Of a stretch of 64,000 bases of DNA, positions 21,367 through 32,900 are shown one piece after another (the first letter of the stretch is position 1; each line of letters starts with the position of its first letter). This DNA is from Ricordea florida (taxonomy: Eukaryota > Cnidaria > Anthozoa > Corallimorpharia > Ricordeidae): assembly GCA_949710005.1 (NCBI GenBank), contig OX453280.1:6311034-6375033 (forward strand). The letters are read 5' to 3'. A program made the position numbers and the translations under genes. The notes under the pieces were generated by a model that worked only from the letters and a program-made list of their open reading frames with translations, was not told the DNA's origin and made no database searches.

Positions 21367-22325
21367 ATAGGGAAGGAAACCCCAGCTATTTTTGAACAAT
21401 AATTATTGGTCAAGCTGTACCAATGAAAAGCAAGGGATGATTCTTGATAGACATAGCTGTTAACAAAAATTATTTTAAACAATATTTCAATATGAACTCA
21501 CTTCTCTTTTTCTAGATTGCCGCCTGCACTTTTGCTTGTGGTCTTCATATTTGCCACTACTTCTTTTCTTAACAGTTTCGTAAGTTGAAAGAAAGTACCG
21601 TCTAAATGCCTCTATGGTAATCAAAGAAAAAGAAAGAACATGTATGAGGACCTGAACTGGAGTCAAATACCAGGGTTATGTATGACTAGGGTGGGAAGTG
21701 GGGATTGATTGCATTTGGAATTGACTGATGCATTGACTTCTATGACCTTCTACAACTGGAAGAATTAAATTCAGAGACACTGATCTCTGTTATTTTCACC
21801 TGTCCCTTTATTAGGGTACATCTTTTCAGCTTTATTGATAATGAAATTTTTGTTTTTGTTTTGTTTTGGTTAGTGCATGTCTTCTTTGAGACAAATCATT
21901 TGAAGGGATTAAAGGTTTGGGTCTTTGAGTAAATGAATTAATGTTCATGATCATTAATATTGTAATTAATACCAGTATTTGTTTCCTGTACTTCATGGTA
22001 CAGGATCAACCTGCCAACTACATGTAGATATACATCTTGATGAAAGTGCACAAAAACCCAGACATGTTACTAAATGTTTTCAATACTAATACATCAACAT
22101 TATTAGGACTACAGGGTTTTGACCTGAAGAACAGCTCTTGTAGTCACTTTGTCTTGTGAAGACTAATTATTTAATTTAATTTGCACAAATGTTACTTCAA
22201 CTCTATGCAAACACAGACCATGCTTGTGTGTCTCAAAATGATTATTGTTAAGCTTTGATGCAAATTTTCAGACCAAAATTCACTTACACACTAGGTTACA
22301 CTTTTATCAGAATATAATATAAAAT

Positions 22326-22380
<55 letters not shown>

Positions 22381-23920
22381 TGCAATGAAATTAACCTTAC
22401 CCTCAATCTGTGCATCTGACCATGCACAACGATCTTGCCCGCCTACATAGTGATAGATTTCATCCTTGACTCTTTTGAATACCTCACTATTTGCAGCTGA
22501 GTTAACACTAACAAAAGAATCAAAAAGTAAGAAAGAAATGAAGAAATACTTTACAAATAAGACTAATTAGGTTTTAGCACTGTACATCAACAAATTAGTG
22601 ACTAATCATCCACGCATACCTGCATCTGTCCATCATGCCATTTACAAATTCGTCAAAAGTGACTGATCCTTTATCAATCGGGATATAGCTAGTGTCTTGC
22701 AAATTTTACTAAAATGTTACAACTCTTGTGGTCAATAGCAAGTTTACATCTAAAGTCCTAAAAATCATGAACTGTCAAAGGTGATAACAACCACAGACTT
22801 TATGGACTGTTTTTATTAAAAGTATCTCAAACTTGATGAGTGATTTGCTTATGAAAAATTAAACTTGGCATGAGCTTCTTTACCTCTCTTCAAGATGAAA
22901 ACCACTGAAATCCTCTTTCTCAGATAGAGTGCTGTACACTTTTCGCAAGGTACGCTTAAAGAGAAATAAATGTCATTAGAATGTGTATCATTTATCTTAT
23001 TCATTGTATTGGTAAGTGCAGAAAGTCAGTAAAAATCAAGCACTTTGATTGACTTGCACAGTTAGGACAGTTTCACTTATCTGCACATTGATACACTCAG
23101 ACTGGTCTCCAACACAAATATTTCAACCATGCAGGTGACCTACTGGTCTCATTTACAATGTATAGTGACACCACTAATCTGATGCATAAATGCATAGGAT
23201 AGTATTTTTTACCATGGCCTAATCTACACATTAGAGAGAATCAAAATGTACTGGATAGGTAAACATATGCATGTACATGTATCTGGTTAGCAATGATTCC
23301 TTTTTCCTGTCCACTTGCAATACAAACCTTTATATTTTTCACATGGCAGTTAACTCGATTACCCACGATGCATTTAATGCCTGGTCTATTTCGCTCTCAA
23401 GACAATTTAAGTTGACATTATATGATTTTTTTGATATATTTTTCTTATGATTAGGCGAACTTAAAGAGAGCATGTTGATAACGAGAACAAGAAGATGGAA
23501 ATTTATTTAAGCTTACAGACACAAGCTTTAGAAATCGGGCATATGATCGAGAATTGCAGCTTGAATAAAAAAAAAACTGGCGTCAACAGCGTAGAACTAA
23601 CCGTAGATAACGAAGCCTAGAGTTTGCAATACCCGGCCACTTATTCTCAAAGTGCTTTACTGCGAAACACTTACCCGACAACTAGGGGGAACTTGTACTT
23701 TATCCTTCTTACGCGACAGCCGTGACTGCCCTTGGTTTCCAAAATTTCGGTTTTGTTTTAATTCTTGAAGCTCCTTTAACACATCGTGAAGAACTTTATT
23801 GTGCTTCTCGTCCCTCGATTTTATCTCATCTTGGAGTTTCTTGTTCTCCGCTATAACTTCCTTGTTGGTTTGAAGTGTTCTCTCCAGAAGAACAGCTTGA
23901 TCGTCGGTAATGCCCGCCAT
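20866..23920 (-). CDS. Six-exon E gene: 306-residue basic coiled-coil protein, function unknown
   Basis: Exons on the minus strand: 23,675-23,920; 22,884-22,954; 22,620-22,688; 22,401-22,507; 21,502-21,611; 20,866-21,183. All five introns are GT-AG, phases match, and the coding length is 921 nt with no internal stop, which strongly supports a real gene. Residues ~8-70 (ERTLQTNKEVIAENKKLQDE onward) form a coiled coil. The middle has acidic/aromatic segments (DKGSVTFDEFVNGMMDRC; FKRVKDEIYHYV). The rest is rich in Lys/Arg with an acidic patch (STEESSNEDD) and ends NCPEWACA. I do not recognise a family. Basic regions and a coiled coil would suit a DNA-binding or structural role, or an atypical transposase; none of this is shown. 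It is divergent from the kinase gene. Confidence 0.75.
21314..21363 (+). repeat. (CA)n microsatellite in an intron of the E gene
   Basis: About 24 CA units. The matching (GT)n tract in the inner copy (43,510-43,556) is slightly shorter. Confidence 0.95.
22327..22374 (+). repeat. (AT)n microsatellite
   Basis: About 23 TA units just beyond the donor of exon 4 of the minus-strand E gene; the inner copy (42,519-42,546) has about 14. Confidence 0.95.
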
Positions 23921-24783
23921 TTCGTGCTTGGTTTCTTGTAAATTAAGCTAAGGTTAAAAGTTTTCCAACCCTTTGAACTGGAACTGCTCTGGAAAACGCG
24001 CGCTAGCAATAATTTATGCAACCTATTTTGGCGCGCAAATACTAATTGCAACTTTGGGTACGGGAGGTAAGGGAGAGGTGTTCATGGCAGTTGAGAATTG
24101 TTTCGTGTTCATTTTCATTGTAACCAGGTAATATTAGCTGTGAAGCAATTATTTATGTTTAAGTGTTTGTTTAAGATAAATTTTCCCTCCGAAAGCAGAG
24201 TAAGATTGGAGAAATTGTATGTATTGCAGACTAGCCACCCCTAGCCAGTGAATCAGTCACGCAGCGACTCACGCAGGCTCACGTACATGTAGCTGTCAAA
24301 TAATGCGCACGCACACCTGATCATTGCCTGCAAAGATCGTGACCACTGTTATGATAAAATCAGGGCAATCTTAGCTTTAAGCAAGCTGTGTACCTGAAGC
24401 AAAAATTTCTTATTCACTTCAATTTTCCTATCATTTTTCTGGTAGTATTTTTATCTCATGCGTTCAAAACATAGCCCACTTCAGAAAAGAGTGATGACCC
24501 GGGCCGAGAGTCGGGAAAGTTGGCCAATGACGGCAGTTAATTGTGTCAGCGGTTGTCTTGCGGGCGGGCGCGGGAAATTTTCTCATGTTGAGTGGGTCTA
24601 GCTTGTAGCTTGCTTTACAGTAATTTGCCATGAAAAGACGTAGCAGGAATAATACTATGGAGGAAAGAAAGCGAATGCTCAAAGAACGAAAAAATAGAAA
24701 GCGACGGCAGCGGCTTTTAGAACGAAGGAACCGAGCAGAGGCGCGACTTGTAGCCGAATTGAAGGAAACAACGAAGCGTATAT
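23921..24783. promoter_or_regulatory. Probable bidirectional promoter of the two E genes
   Basis: The two E genes point away from each other across 863 bp. The interval contains a GC-richer block (GGCGGGCGCGGGAAATTTT near 24,560) and a reverse CCAAT-type sequence. Inference from gene arrangement; no core promoter element was identified with confidence. Confidence 0.4.
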
Positions 24784-24836
24784 ATGGAACGCCAGCGGGA
24801 AATTTACGCCTATCTTTCAAGAAAGTACTACGATAG
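24630..24836 (+). CDS. Short basic ORF overlapping the kinase start (possible uORF)
   Basis: A 68-residue frame starting MKRRSRNNTMEERKRMLKER, very rich in Arg/Lys and bZIP-like in its basic region but without a leucine zipper. It overlaps the first kinase exon in another frame. It is conserved without change in the inner copy (37,177-37,383). It could be an upstream ORF that limits kinase translation, a separate small protein, or chance. Confidence 0.35.
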   Translation: MKRRSRNNTMEERKRMLKERKNRKRRQRLLERRNRAEARLVAELKETTKRIYGTPAGNLRLSFKKVLR

Positions 24837-26003
24837 GTGGCGTTCTCTTCCTAAAACAAAAGAGAATTGTGAAATTCGGAAAACAATATTCATGCCTGAA
24901 CAGCGAAAGGTAAGAATCGATCGTCCTGTGTTTATAATGAGGACCTGCTTGTTGAATGTTAATATCAATGTTGTTGAGCTGCTGTATAAGCTTATGTTAG
25001 GACAATAAGCTTGCTGCAATCGATTCATTCCTCTCTTTGTAGTCGCTAGTTTTCCTGTGTTTGGAAGAGCAGCGATTTTGCAAGGGTTTATTAACTTTTC
25101 AATAAGCGTGGGAAGCCGGGTCAAATAACTCTTTCCTGCAAAATGACCACCATTTTAAATCAGATAAAGGACTATGTAAATTTATCAGGTACATGTAGCT
25201 GATTTTATCTTCATCAACTACAGGTGTCTAAAGAGAAGCCTATTCAGGCACATATTGCAGAGATTGACCGTAGTCTATTAGAGACTCCAAGCGATAAAGA
25301 TGAGAGAAGCCACCTTGGTTCAGGTATGTTTGGTTCCTGCCAGAAAATGTTTTACCGAGGTACACCTGTAGCTGTCAAGAGCTTTTCCTCTGCTACTTCA
25401 GAAGATGTTAAAAGAGAAGCCATGATAATGATGTCATTGCAACACCAAAATATTCCCTTTCCTTTAGGGATCTCAATAGAATCAACTCCTAAATTATTAG
25501 TCATGAGTTATTATGACATAAACAACAAAGCATTTACAATGTACACTGCCCTCCATAGCAAGTCACTGCATCTTTCACAAGCAATTTGGTGCAGCATAAC
25601 ACTGCAGCTGGCTCAAGCAATTTCATATCTGCGGTTTATTCACCAAGACATTAAATTGGACAATGTTCTTGTTTCATTTTGGAATAATAAGTACAGAGCA
25701 GTCTTGATCGATTTTGGGAAGTGCATAACAACAGCTGCTGGGTCTGTCAAACACCTCTCACATGAAGAGCAACAAGAATACCACAAGAAGCATGCTCACA
25801 TAGCTCCAGAAATAGTATCTGGAGCAAGTAAACCTTCTGCTGCTAGTGATATTTACTCCTTTGGTAGAATAGCTTCTGTAATTGCCAAAAGTGTTGAAAG
25901 CACTGTCCTTAAAAGTATAGGGAACAAGTGCACTAGCTTCAATCCAAATACAAGACTGCATTTAAATGACATCATTAAGCAGCTTGGTGCTGTTACCGAA
26001 TAA
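24784..26003 (+). CDS. Protein kinase carried by element E, intact
   Basis: Two exons, 24,784-24,909 and 25,224-26,003 (GT-AG, phase 0), encode 301 residues. The start is the first Met after an in-frame TGA at 24,760. Motifs in order: glycine loop LGSGMFGSC (73-81), VAVK lysine (94), a Glu in KREAM (107), catalytic HQDIKLDN (182-189), DFG (205-207), APE (236-238), SDIYSFG (250-256) and a late Arg (286). Every catalytic residue of an active Ser/Thr/Tyr kinase is present; HQD replaces the usual HRD. The domain fills nearly the whole protein, with no transmembrane or SH2-like part. Looks most like a tyrosine-kinase-like or dual-specificity type; the substrate is unknown. The inner copy has a 1-nt deletion near its C-terminus, so only this copy is complete. 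Confidence 0.85.
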
Positions 26004-26149
26004 TTGTTGTGGATTGCTGGAAATTGTTGGTAGGAGTTTGTTAGCATGACATTTATATTCTAAGAAAAAATTATTCACATTGACAAAATTAAAGGAAATA
26101 TTTCATTGTCTTAATTATCAGATCCCATTGCAACTGCTTTCAAATGCAA

Positions 26150-27360
26150 TTTAGATAGTGACTGAATCCGAATAAGTATTGGTACTTGCAAGTTTGAATT
26201 ATTTCTTGAATAATGGAGTAGCTCACCAGAGTACTGAGCCGCTTTCTTGATGGCTCATCAAATGTTAGCAAGTGGCGAGATGGCGCATCTTGTCAGTCAG
26301 TTCTTTGGTGATGCTAGCTTTCAGAGTTTTCTGAAACCTACCCAAATAGTGACATTCATAGATGTGTGCACAGATTATAAGAAAAAACCATTAATTTTCA
26401 TTTTTCTGCTGACATGGCTCCATGCATAGCAGTTTCTTGGGGATCAAACCAGACAAGATTATTAAGAGGGCTTAATGGACAAATGAATTATTTATTGTTT
26501 AAATTTTAAAATATTACAGTAATAATTAAATTTAAGTATCAGTTCATGTTGTGTTGATTTGCCAATAGAGTGAGAACAAGAGTAAATGAGTACATTTATC
26601 ATCATGTTTATTTATAAATACATTTGCTGAATATTAAATATACATTTATTATTTCAACAGAGATTTTTTTCTGAAAGTAACATACATGTACATAATTAGT
26701 TTCATGTGTGTAGATTATATTTAAGATGAAATAAGCTACATTATTTTGCTGACCTTGCTTATTTTATAATGGATTTAATAGACAAATGAATTATTTATTG
26801 TTCAAAAATATCACAATATTCCCATTCAAATTAAACTTACGTATAAGATCCCATTTATTGATGGAGTAAGAACCTAAATAAGCAGGTGTAGTAAAATTCA
26901 GTAACAAATTTGCATTCCTGTATGATGGCGTAGCTCACCAGTGTACTGAGCCGCTTTCTTGATGACTCATCAAATGTTAGCAAGTGACAAGATGACACAT
27001 CTTGTCAGTCAGTTCTTTGGTGATGCTACAGCTGTAGTTTCAAGAGGTTGTTATGAAACCGAGATGCAAATACCTACATACAGGTATGTACAGATTACAA
27101 GATGAACAAATTTGATTAATTCTGCAGATGTTGCTTCATGCATTGCACTTTCATAGGGACCAAACAAATCAAGATTAATAACTCTTTACCCACTAAGAGT
27201 GACTTCATAGATTTTACTCTGTCTAATGCCAGACGGTTTTACTTGTCACAAGGAGACCTCTTAGGAGAGGTCTCAAGGAGACCTCTAAAAGACAAAATAT
27301 TTAAATTTTTAAAAATTTCCCAGCATTACAGTTATAAATGAACTTAAGTACCACATCCCA
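26150..27360 (+). repeat. Diverged tandem duplication downstream of the kinase gene
   Basis: Blocks at about 26,215-26,480 and 26,925-27,170 share GCTCACCAG, CTGAGCCGCTTTCTTGATG, CATCAAATGTTAGCAAGTG and CTTGTCAGTCAGTTCTTTGG. A weaker third unit follows near 27,300. 27,155-27,343 is absent from the inner copy and contains a GGAGACCTCT repeat. No coding function seen; it may be the kinase 3' UTR and beyond. Confidence 0.65.
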
Positions 27361-28279
27361 TTGTTTCTAGTTTCGAATATTAGAGAGAGCAGTGTTTATG
27401 GAAACCTTAGACTTTAATCATCACCTTTAATTTCAGGAAAGAAGTTGCTGATATGTAAAAGGAAAAGTAATAAACTGTATTGTTTTGGTGGGTTGACTTT
27501 CACTCACCACTTTTGTGTCTTCATTGTCAAATTTAGGTCTTTTTCATGGTAGAGATCTATCAGTCACATTATTCATCATGTAAACACAAACTGGGGGTCA
27601 TATGCCATTTAGCAAGTCAATCAAGTCCTGAGTTATGTCATAACGAACACAACAATGGGCCCAACCCTTAAACAACATAATATACTTCACACAATAGAAC
27701 AACACAGTAGTGTATATACATGTATTGACTTGGTATATGGAGCATCACCCGAAATTGGTGAATGGAAAAAAGGGCTTTTTTGCAATAACTGGTAAATTGA
27801 TATTCTCCATTGGTTATGAGTCAAAAGCTGATAATGAGGTCAGTTTCAACCATGTGGAAACCCAATATCATACTGATACTGTAGAGAAGAGTGTGATGTA
27901 GTTGGGTTGGGATGTATGCAATGAGTTTTAATCGTATGGAGCACATGAAGTTAATGTTCATTGCCGCATACTGAGTAAGGGACTGAGTAATTTGTTTAAT
28001 TATGTAATTTGATATAATATTTTTGGAGTATAAGCTCAGAGCATTTTATTTAAATCATTGGTTCCTTTTGTATTGCCTTGTGGGGTAGAGAGCTCATGGT
28101 TTTTTCTCAGCAACTTTGATAAATTGGTTTTGTAAATTGTACTGGTACACTTGAGCTGCACTGTTCTTTAATACATGTAGCATGTCAGTTTGTTTTTCTT
28201 TATTTTTGTTGGTTTGCTTTTAACTGTTGTCTTTACGAAAATTTGAGTGTTACCGCTTAAATACTGTAGTACATTTACT

Positions 28280-28487
28280 GGATCATGTATCTTATGGGGG
28301 TGCCTTGACCGATACATCGGTCGACCCATCGTTTGAGATCGGTCAATGTCTCGACCGATATACTCGACCGATACTCGGTCGTCATATCTACCATGTATCG
28401 GTCGAGTACCGATCAAGACATCGATCGATATCTTGATCGATGTGTCGACGGATGTATTGGTCGAGGCCCCCATAAGGTACATGATCC
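28280..28487. mobile_element. GGATCATGTA MITE with dense ATCGGTCGA motifs (outer E copy)
   Basis: GGATCATGTATCTTATGGGG at the left is mirrored by CCCCATAAGGTACATGATCC at the right. The ~150-bp interior is almost entirely made of ATCGGTCGA/TCGACCGAT-type words in both orientations. It sits inside the first of the right-end tandem repeats of E, and is present in both E copies. Confidence 0.75.
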
Positions 28488-28550
28488 CCATTTTCTTAGT
28501 TAAAGGCATATTTCAATTTAACTTTTTTTCTGAGACCTCATTAAATTTTT

Positions 28551-29053
28551 CACAGGGCGAATTAATACATTTATGAACTTTTAAGAAAAAATTAAATGGC
28601 ACTTAAACTTGATGAGAATGTTTAATTTAAGCCGTAAAGCTTCTTAAAGTTCTTAAAGGGCAAGAAAATCTTTAAGATGTCTTTAATGACATTTAAGTTT
28701 TATTAAATGTATTTGTCAACAAACATGAATTTACTGCCTTTAATTGGGTCTTGGAAAGGTAACTTAAATTGAAATGTGCCTTTAACTAACTTTAATTTTC
28801 CCATTAAAGGTTAAGTAAATGTAATACTGTATTTAAGTGGTAACACTTAAATCTTCGTAAAGACAACAGTTAAAAATCACATTTATAAATCTTTAGGAAA
28901 GATTTATATGGCACTTAAACCTGATGAGAATGTTTAATTTAAGCCTAAAGCTTCTTAAAGCTTCTTAAAGGGTAAGGAACGCTTTAAGATGTCTTTAATG
29001 ACATTTAAGTTTTATTAAATGTACTTGTCAACAAACATGAATTTACTGCCTTT
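28551..29053 (-). repeat. Right-end subterminal tandem repeats of the inner E copy
   Basis: About 1.7 units of a ~290-bp repeat containing CTTTAAG/CTTAAAG words, ACAACAGTTAAA and GTCAACAAACATGAATTTAC. It starts at the CACAGGGCG terminus of the inner copy. The identical block closes the outer copy at 49,461-49,964. Confidence 0.7.
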
Positions 29054-29108
29054 AATGAGGTCTCAGAAAAAAAGTTAAATTGAAATATGCCTTTAACTAA
29101 GAAAATGG

Positions 29109-29316
29109 GGATCATGTACCTTATGGGGGCCTCGACCAATACATCCGTCGACACATCGATCAAGATATCGATCGATGTCTCGATCGGTACTCGACCGATA
29201 CATGGTAGATATGACGACCGAGTATCGGTCGAGTATATCGGTCGAGACATTGACCGATCTCAAACGATGGGTCGACCGATGTATCGGTCAAGGCACCCCC
29301 ATAAGATACATGATCC
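29109..29316. mobile_element. GGATCATGTA MITE with ATCGGTCGA motifs (inner E copy)
   Basis: Inverted counterpart of 28,280-28,487 and nearly identical to it. The two copies face each other 620 bp apart near the centre of the giant palindrome. Confidence 0.75.
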
Positions 29317-29754
29317 AGTAAATGTACTACAGTATTTAAGCGGTAACACTCAAATTTTCGTAAAGACAACAGTTAAAAGCAAACCAACAAAAATAAAGAA
29401 AAACAAACTGACATGCTACATGTATTAAAGAACAGTGCAGCTCAAGTGTAACAGTACAATTTACAAAACCAATTTATCAAAGTTGCTGAGAAAAAACCAT
29501 GAGCTCTCTACCCCACAAGGCAATACAAAAGGAACCAATGATTTAAATAAAATGCTCTGAGCTTATACTCCAAAAATATTATATCAAATTACATAATTAA
29601 ACAAATTACTCAGTCCCTTACTCAGTATGCGGCAATGAACATTAACTTCATGTGCTCCATACGATTAAAACTCATTGCATACATCCCAACCCAACTACAT
29701 CACACTCTTCTCTACAGTATCAGTATGATATTGGGTTTCCACATGGTTGAAACT

Positions 29755-29897
29755 TGTAATGTTGTTACTATGGCAACTCGATGTAAGCACCATATTTGGT
29801 GTAGCTAAGGGAGTTAAGAGAAAGACAATAAAGCGAGCGGTTCTAACCTCTGAAGTTTGGTTTTGATTCACCTTCAAACTCCCGTATAAACATCACA
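29755..29897 (+). repeat. 5' LTR
   Basis: 143 bp, TGTA...CACA. Contains CAATAAAG at the usual place for a processing signal. Looks identical to the 3' LTR. Confidence 0.95.
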
Positions 29898-29943
29898 CTG
29901 GCAAAGAGGATCAACACAAGAATCCAAAAATCATAATCAAGAC

Positions 29944-32900
29944 GTGGGAACACATTATTCACCCGAAAAGCGCGTGAAAATGGCAGCCGCAGCGCTCCCA
30001 AGCTTCCCGGAATTTGACCTCACCGACCAAGGGACGCAAGCTACTCGTTGGAAGAAATGGCTTTCGAGATTCAAAAATCTACTAATCGCCTTGGACGTAA
30101 CAAACAAACAACGACAAAGAGCCCTTCTTCTCCACTATGCAGGAGAAGCGGTGAATGAGATCTTCGACACTTTGCCAAACACGCAAGCCACTGAAACTGA
30201 AGACCCGCTCGAGAAGGCCGTCCTAGCTTTGACCAATTACTTCACCCCGAAGCAAAATCGTGAGTACGAGATTTATATATTCCGTCAAGCAAAACAAGAG
30301 GCTGATGAATCCATTACAGCTTTCCACACTAGGCTCAGGCAGTTGTCACTCACCTGTGAATTCGAAAACGTAGACCGCGAAATCAAAACGCAGGTCGTGC
30401 AGAGCTGCAGTTCGCACAAACTGCGAATGAAAGCACTCGAAAATCCCCAGTACACCCTCACACAGCTCTTGGATGCTGGAAAGGCCATGGAACTATCGAA
30501 AATCCAGGCCGCTTCAATTGAGGATAAGCAAGTTGTTCATACGATGTCGTCAAACTGTGGCAATCGAAGCCAGCGTAGGCAAAATAAAAGTAGAAAAGCA
30601 AAACAAGATGGCGGACGTCCCGGCGAAGCCCAGCGGTCACGTGACCGGAAGTCTCGCAACATCAGTCACGACAAGCGGAAATCAAGCGAAAAATGCCGGA
30701 ATTGCGGGAGAGAATACCCCCATCAAGGCGGAAAAACAGCTTGTCCAGCATACGGAAAAGCCTGCCGAGGTTGTGGAAAGATGAATCATTTCCAAGCCGT
30801 TTGTAGAGGAGAAGGCCGAAGCATGCATCGCTTACATGCGGATGAGGCGTCTTCAGGTGAATCCAGCGACGACGATGAAGTGTACACATTTTCACTGAGC
30901 ACGAATCAGGTCTCAAAGGACCAGCCTTTATTTGAAGTCAAGGTTCAAGGAACACCCGTGGTCATCATGGCGGACTCTGGGGCGAGCATTAATGTCCTGG
31001 ACGAAAAGGATTTCCACAGGCTACCCAATGGCACCGAATTGGAGCACACCGCTGTGAAGATTTTTGCCTACCAGTCGAACAGCCCTCTTCACGTCATCGG
31101 AAAATTTAGTGCAATCGTGGAGTCGGACACAAAGAAGGTGAACACCAGGTTCTACGTGGTGAAAGGTTCTGGTGGCTCGTTATTAAGCTGGAAGACCTCT
31201 CAAGAGTTAAACCTCCTCCAGATAGTACAGCAAGTCACAACAAAGCCGTCAACACTAAAGAACAAGACCGACACTGTCCCAAGCCTACTTGAAGAGTATG
31301 ATGACCTCTTCCACGGCCTAGGCAAGCTAAAGGGATATCAAGTGAAACTGCACATCGATGAGAACGTACCACCTGTTGCGCAGCCACATCGCAGGGTCCC
31401 ATTTCATGTGCGCAAGCAACTCGAGGAGCAGTTACGCCACGATATAGAGTTGGGAGTCGTAGAAAGCATCGAAGGTCCCACGCCCTGGGTATCCCCAATC
31501 GTAGTCGCGCCAAAACCGAAGTCACCAGGAAAGATTCGCGTTTGCGTCGACATGCGTCAAGCCAACACAGCAATTAAACGTGAGCGTCACGTCACACCGA
31601 CGATCAAAGAGATAATCGGTGACTTGAATGGCGCCAAAGTCTTCAGTAAACTGGATCTCAACCAAGGATACAACCAACTTGTCCTAGCGCCAGAGTCGAG
31701 GTACATCACCACCTTCAGCAGTCATCTAGGCCTTATGCGTTATAAGCGCCTTAACTTTGGAATCTCAAGTGCAGCTGAGATCTTCCAGAATGTAATCCGC
31801 GAGACACTGGAAGGAATCGACGGCGCAATCAACATCAGCGATGACATCTTGGTCTTTGGCAAGAATCAAGAAGAGCATGACCGAAATCTGAGGGCAGTAT
31901 TCACGCGATTAAGAGAGAAAGGCCTGACCCTCAACAAGAACAAGTGCGAATACAGCAAGAACAAGCTCGAGTTCTTCGGATATGTTTTCTCTGAAGACGG
32001 CATATCACCTGACCCCAAAAAGGTCGAAGACGTGGTCAATCTTCAAACACCTACAAGCGCATCCGAAGTACGGAGCCTACTGGGTATGACAAACTACTGC
32101 TCAAGGTTCATCCCAGACTACGCGACCAAGACAGAGCCCTTGCGCAAGCTTACGCACAAGGAACAGCCATGGCACTGGACAGCCGAGCATGACCGTGCAG
32201 TCGGTCAGTTGAAAGAAGCTCTGGTCAGCGCGCCAGTTACCGCATACTTCGATCCTGAGAAAGACACCGAGATCTCTGTAGATGCCAGCCCCGTTGGCCT
32301 AGCAGCCATCCTATCACAAGTAGACACAAAGACAAACGAACGACACGTGGTCACCTATGCAAGTCGTTCACTCACCGACGTGGAACAGCGATACAGCCAG
32401 ACCGAGCGTGAAGCTCTCGCAGTCGTTTGGGCGTGTGAACACCTGCACCTCTACATCTATGGCAAGCCGGTAACAGTCTATACGGACCACAAACCCCTTG
32501 TATCGATCTATGACAATGCAAGCTCAAAGCCGCCGGCGAGGATAGAGCGTTGGGCTTTAAGGCTCCAGCCATATCAAATCACCGTCAAGTACCGGAAAGG
32601 CAAGGCAAATCCAGCAGACTATCTGTCACGGCATCCCAACAAGTTAACCACAAGAGCCAGCCGTCAACAGAAAGTGGCTGAAGAGTACGTAAACTATCTC
32701 GCTACCACATCAACCCCAAAGGCCTTAAAGACGGAAGACATAGAATCAGCGACGCAGAGCGATCCGACCTTGCAAGCCGTAGCAGAGGCGATCCAGAAAG
32801 GAAACTGGCACCACGTAAGCAAGTACCCATCCATTAACGTAGCCGATTTTCATCTGCTAGAGCGAGTGAAAGAGGAACTAACGCTTAATGCCCCTGGCAA

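Noticed and set aside
21210-21482. Open frames running through the (CA)n/(GT)n tract as genes
   Set aside because: The frame is held open by the dinucleotide repeat and overlaps the real intron/exon structure of the six-exon gene.
24464-24820. Minus-strand frame opposite the kinase 5' exon as a gene
   Set aside because: It is the antisense shadow of the basic ORF and kinase start, and has no recognisable features.
28168-29428. Open frames through the ATCGGTCGA array as a protein family
   Set aside because: They are by-products of the repeat words; the same frame appears on opposite strands of the inverted copies and has no known motif.
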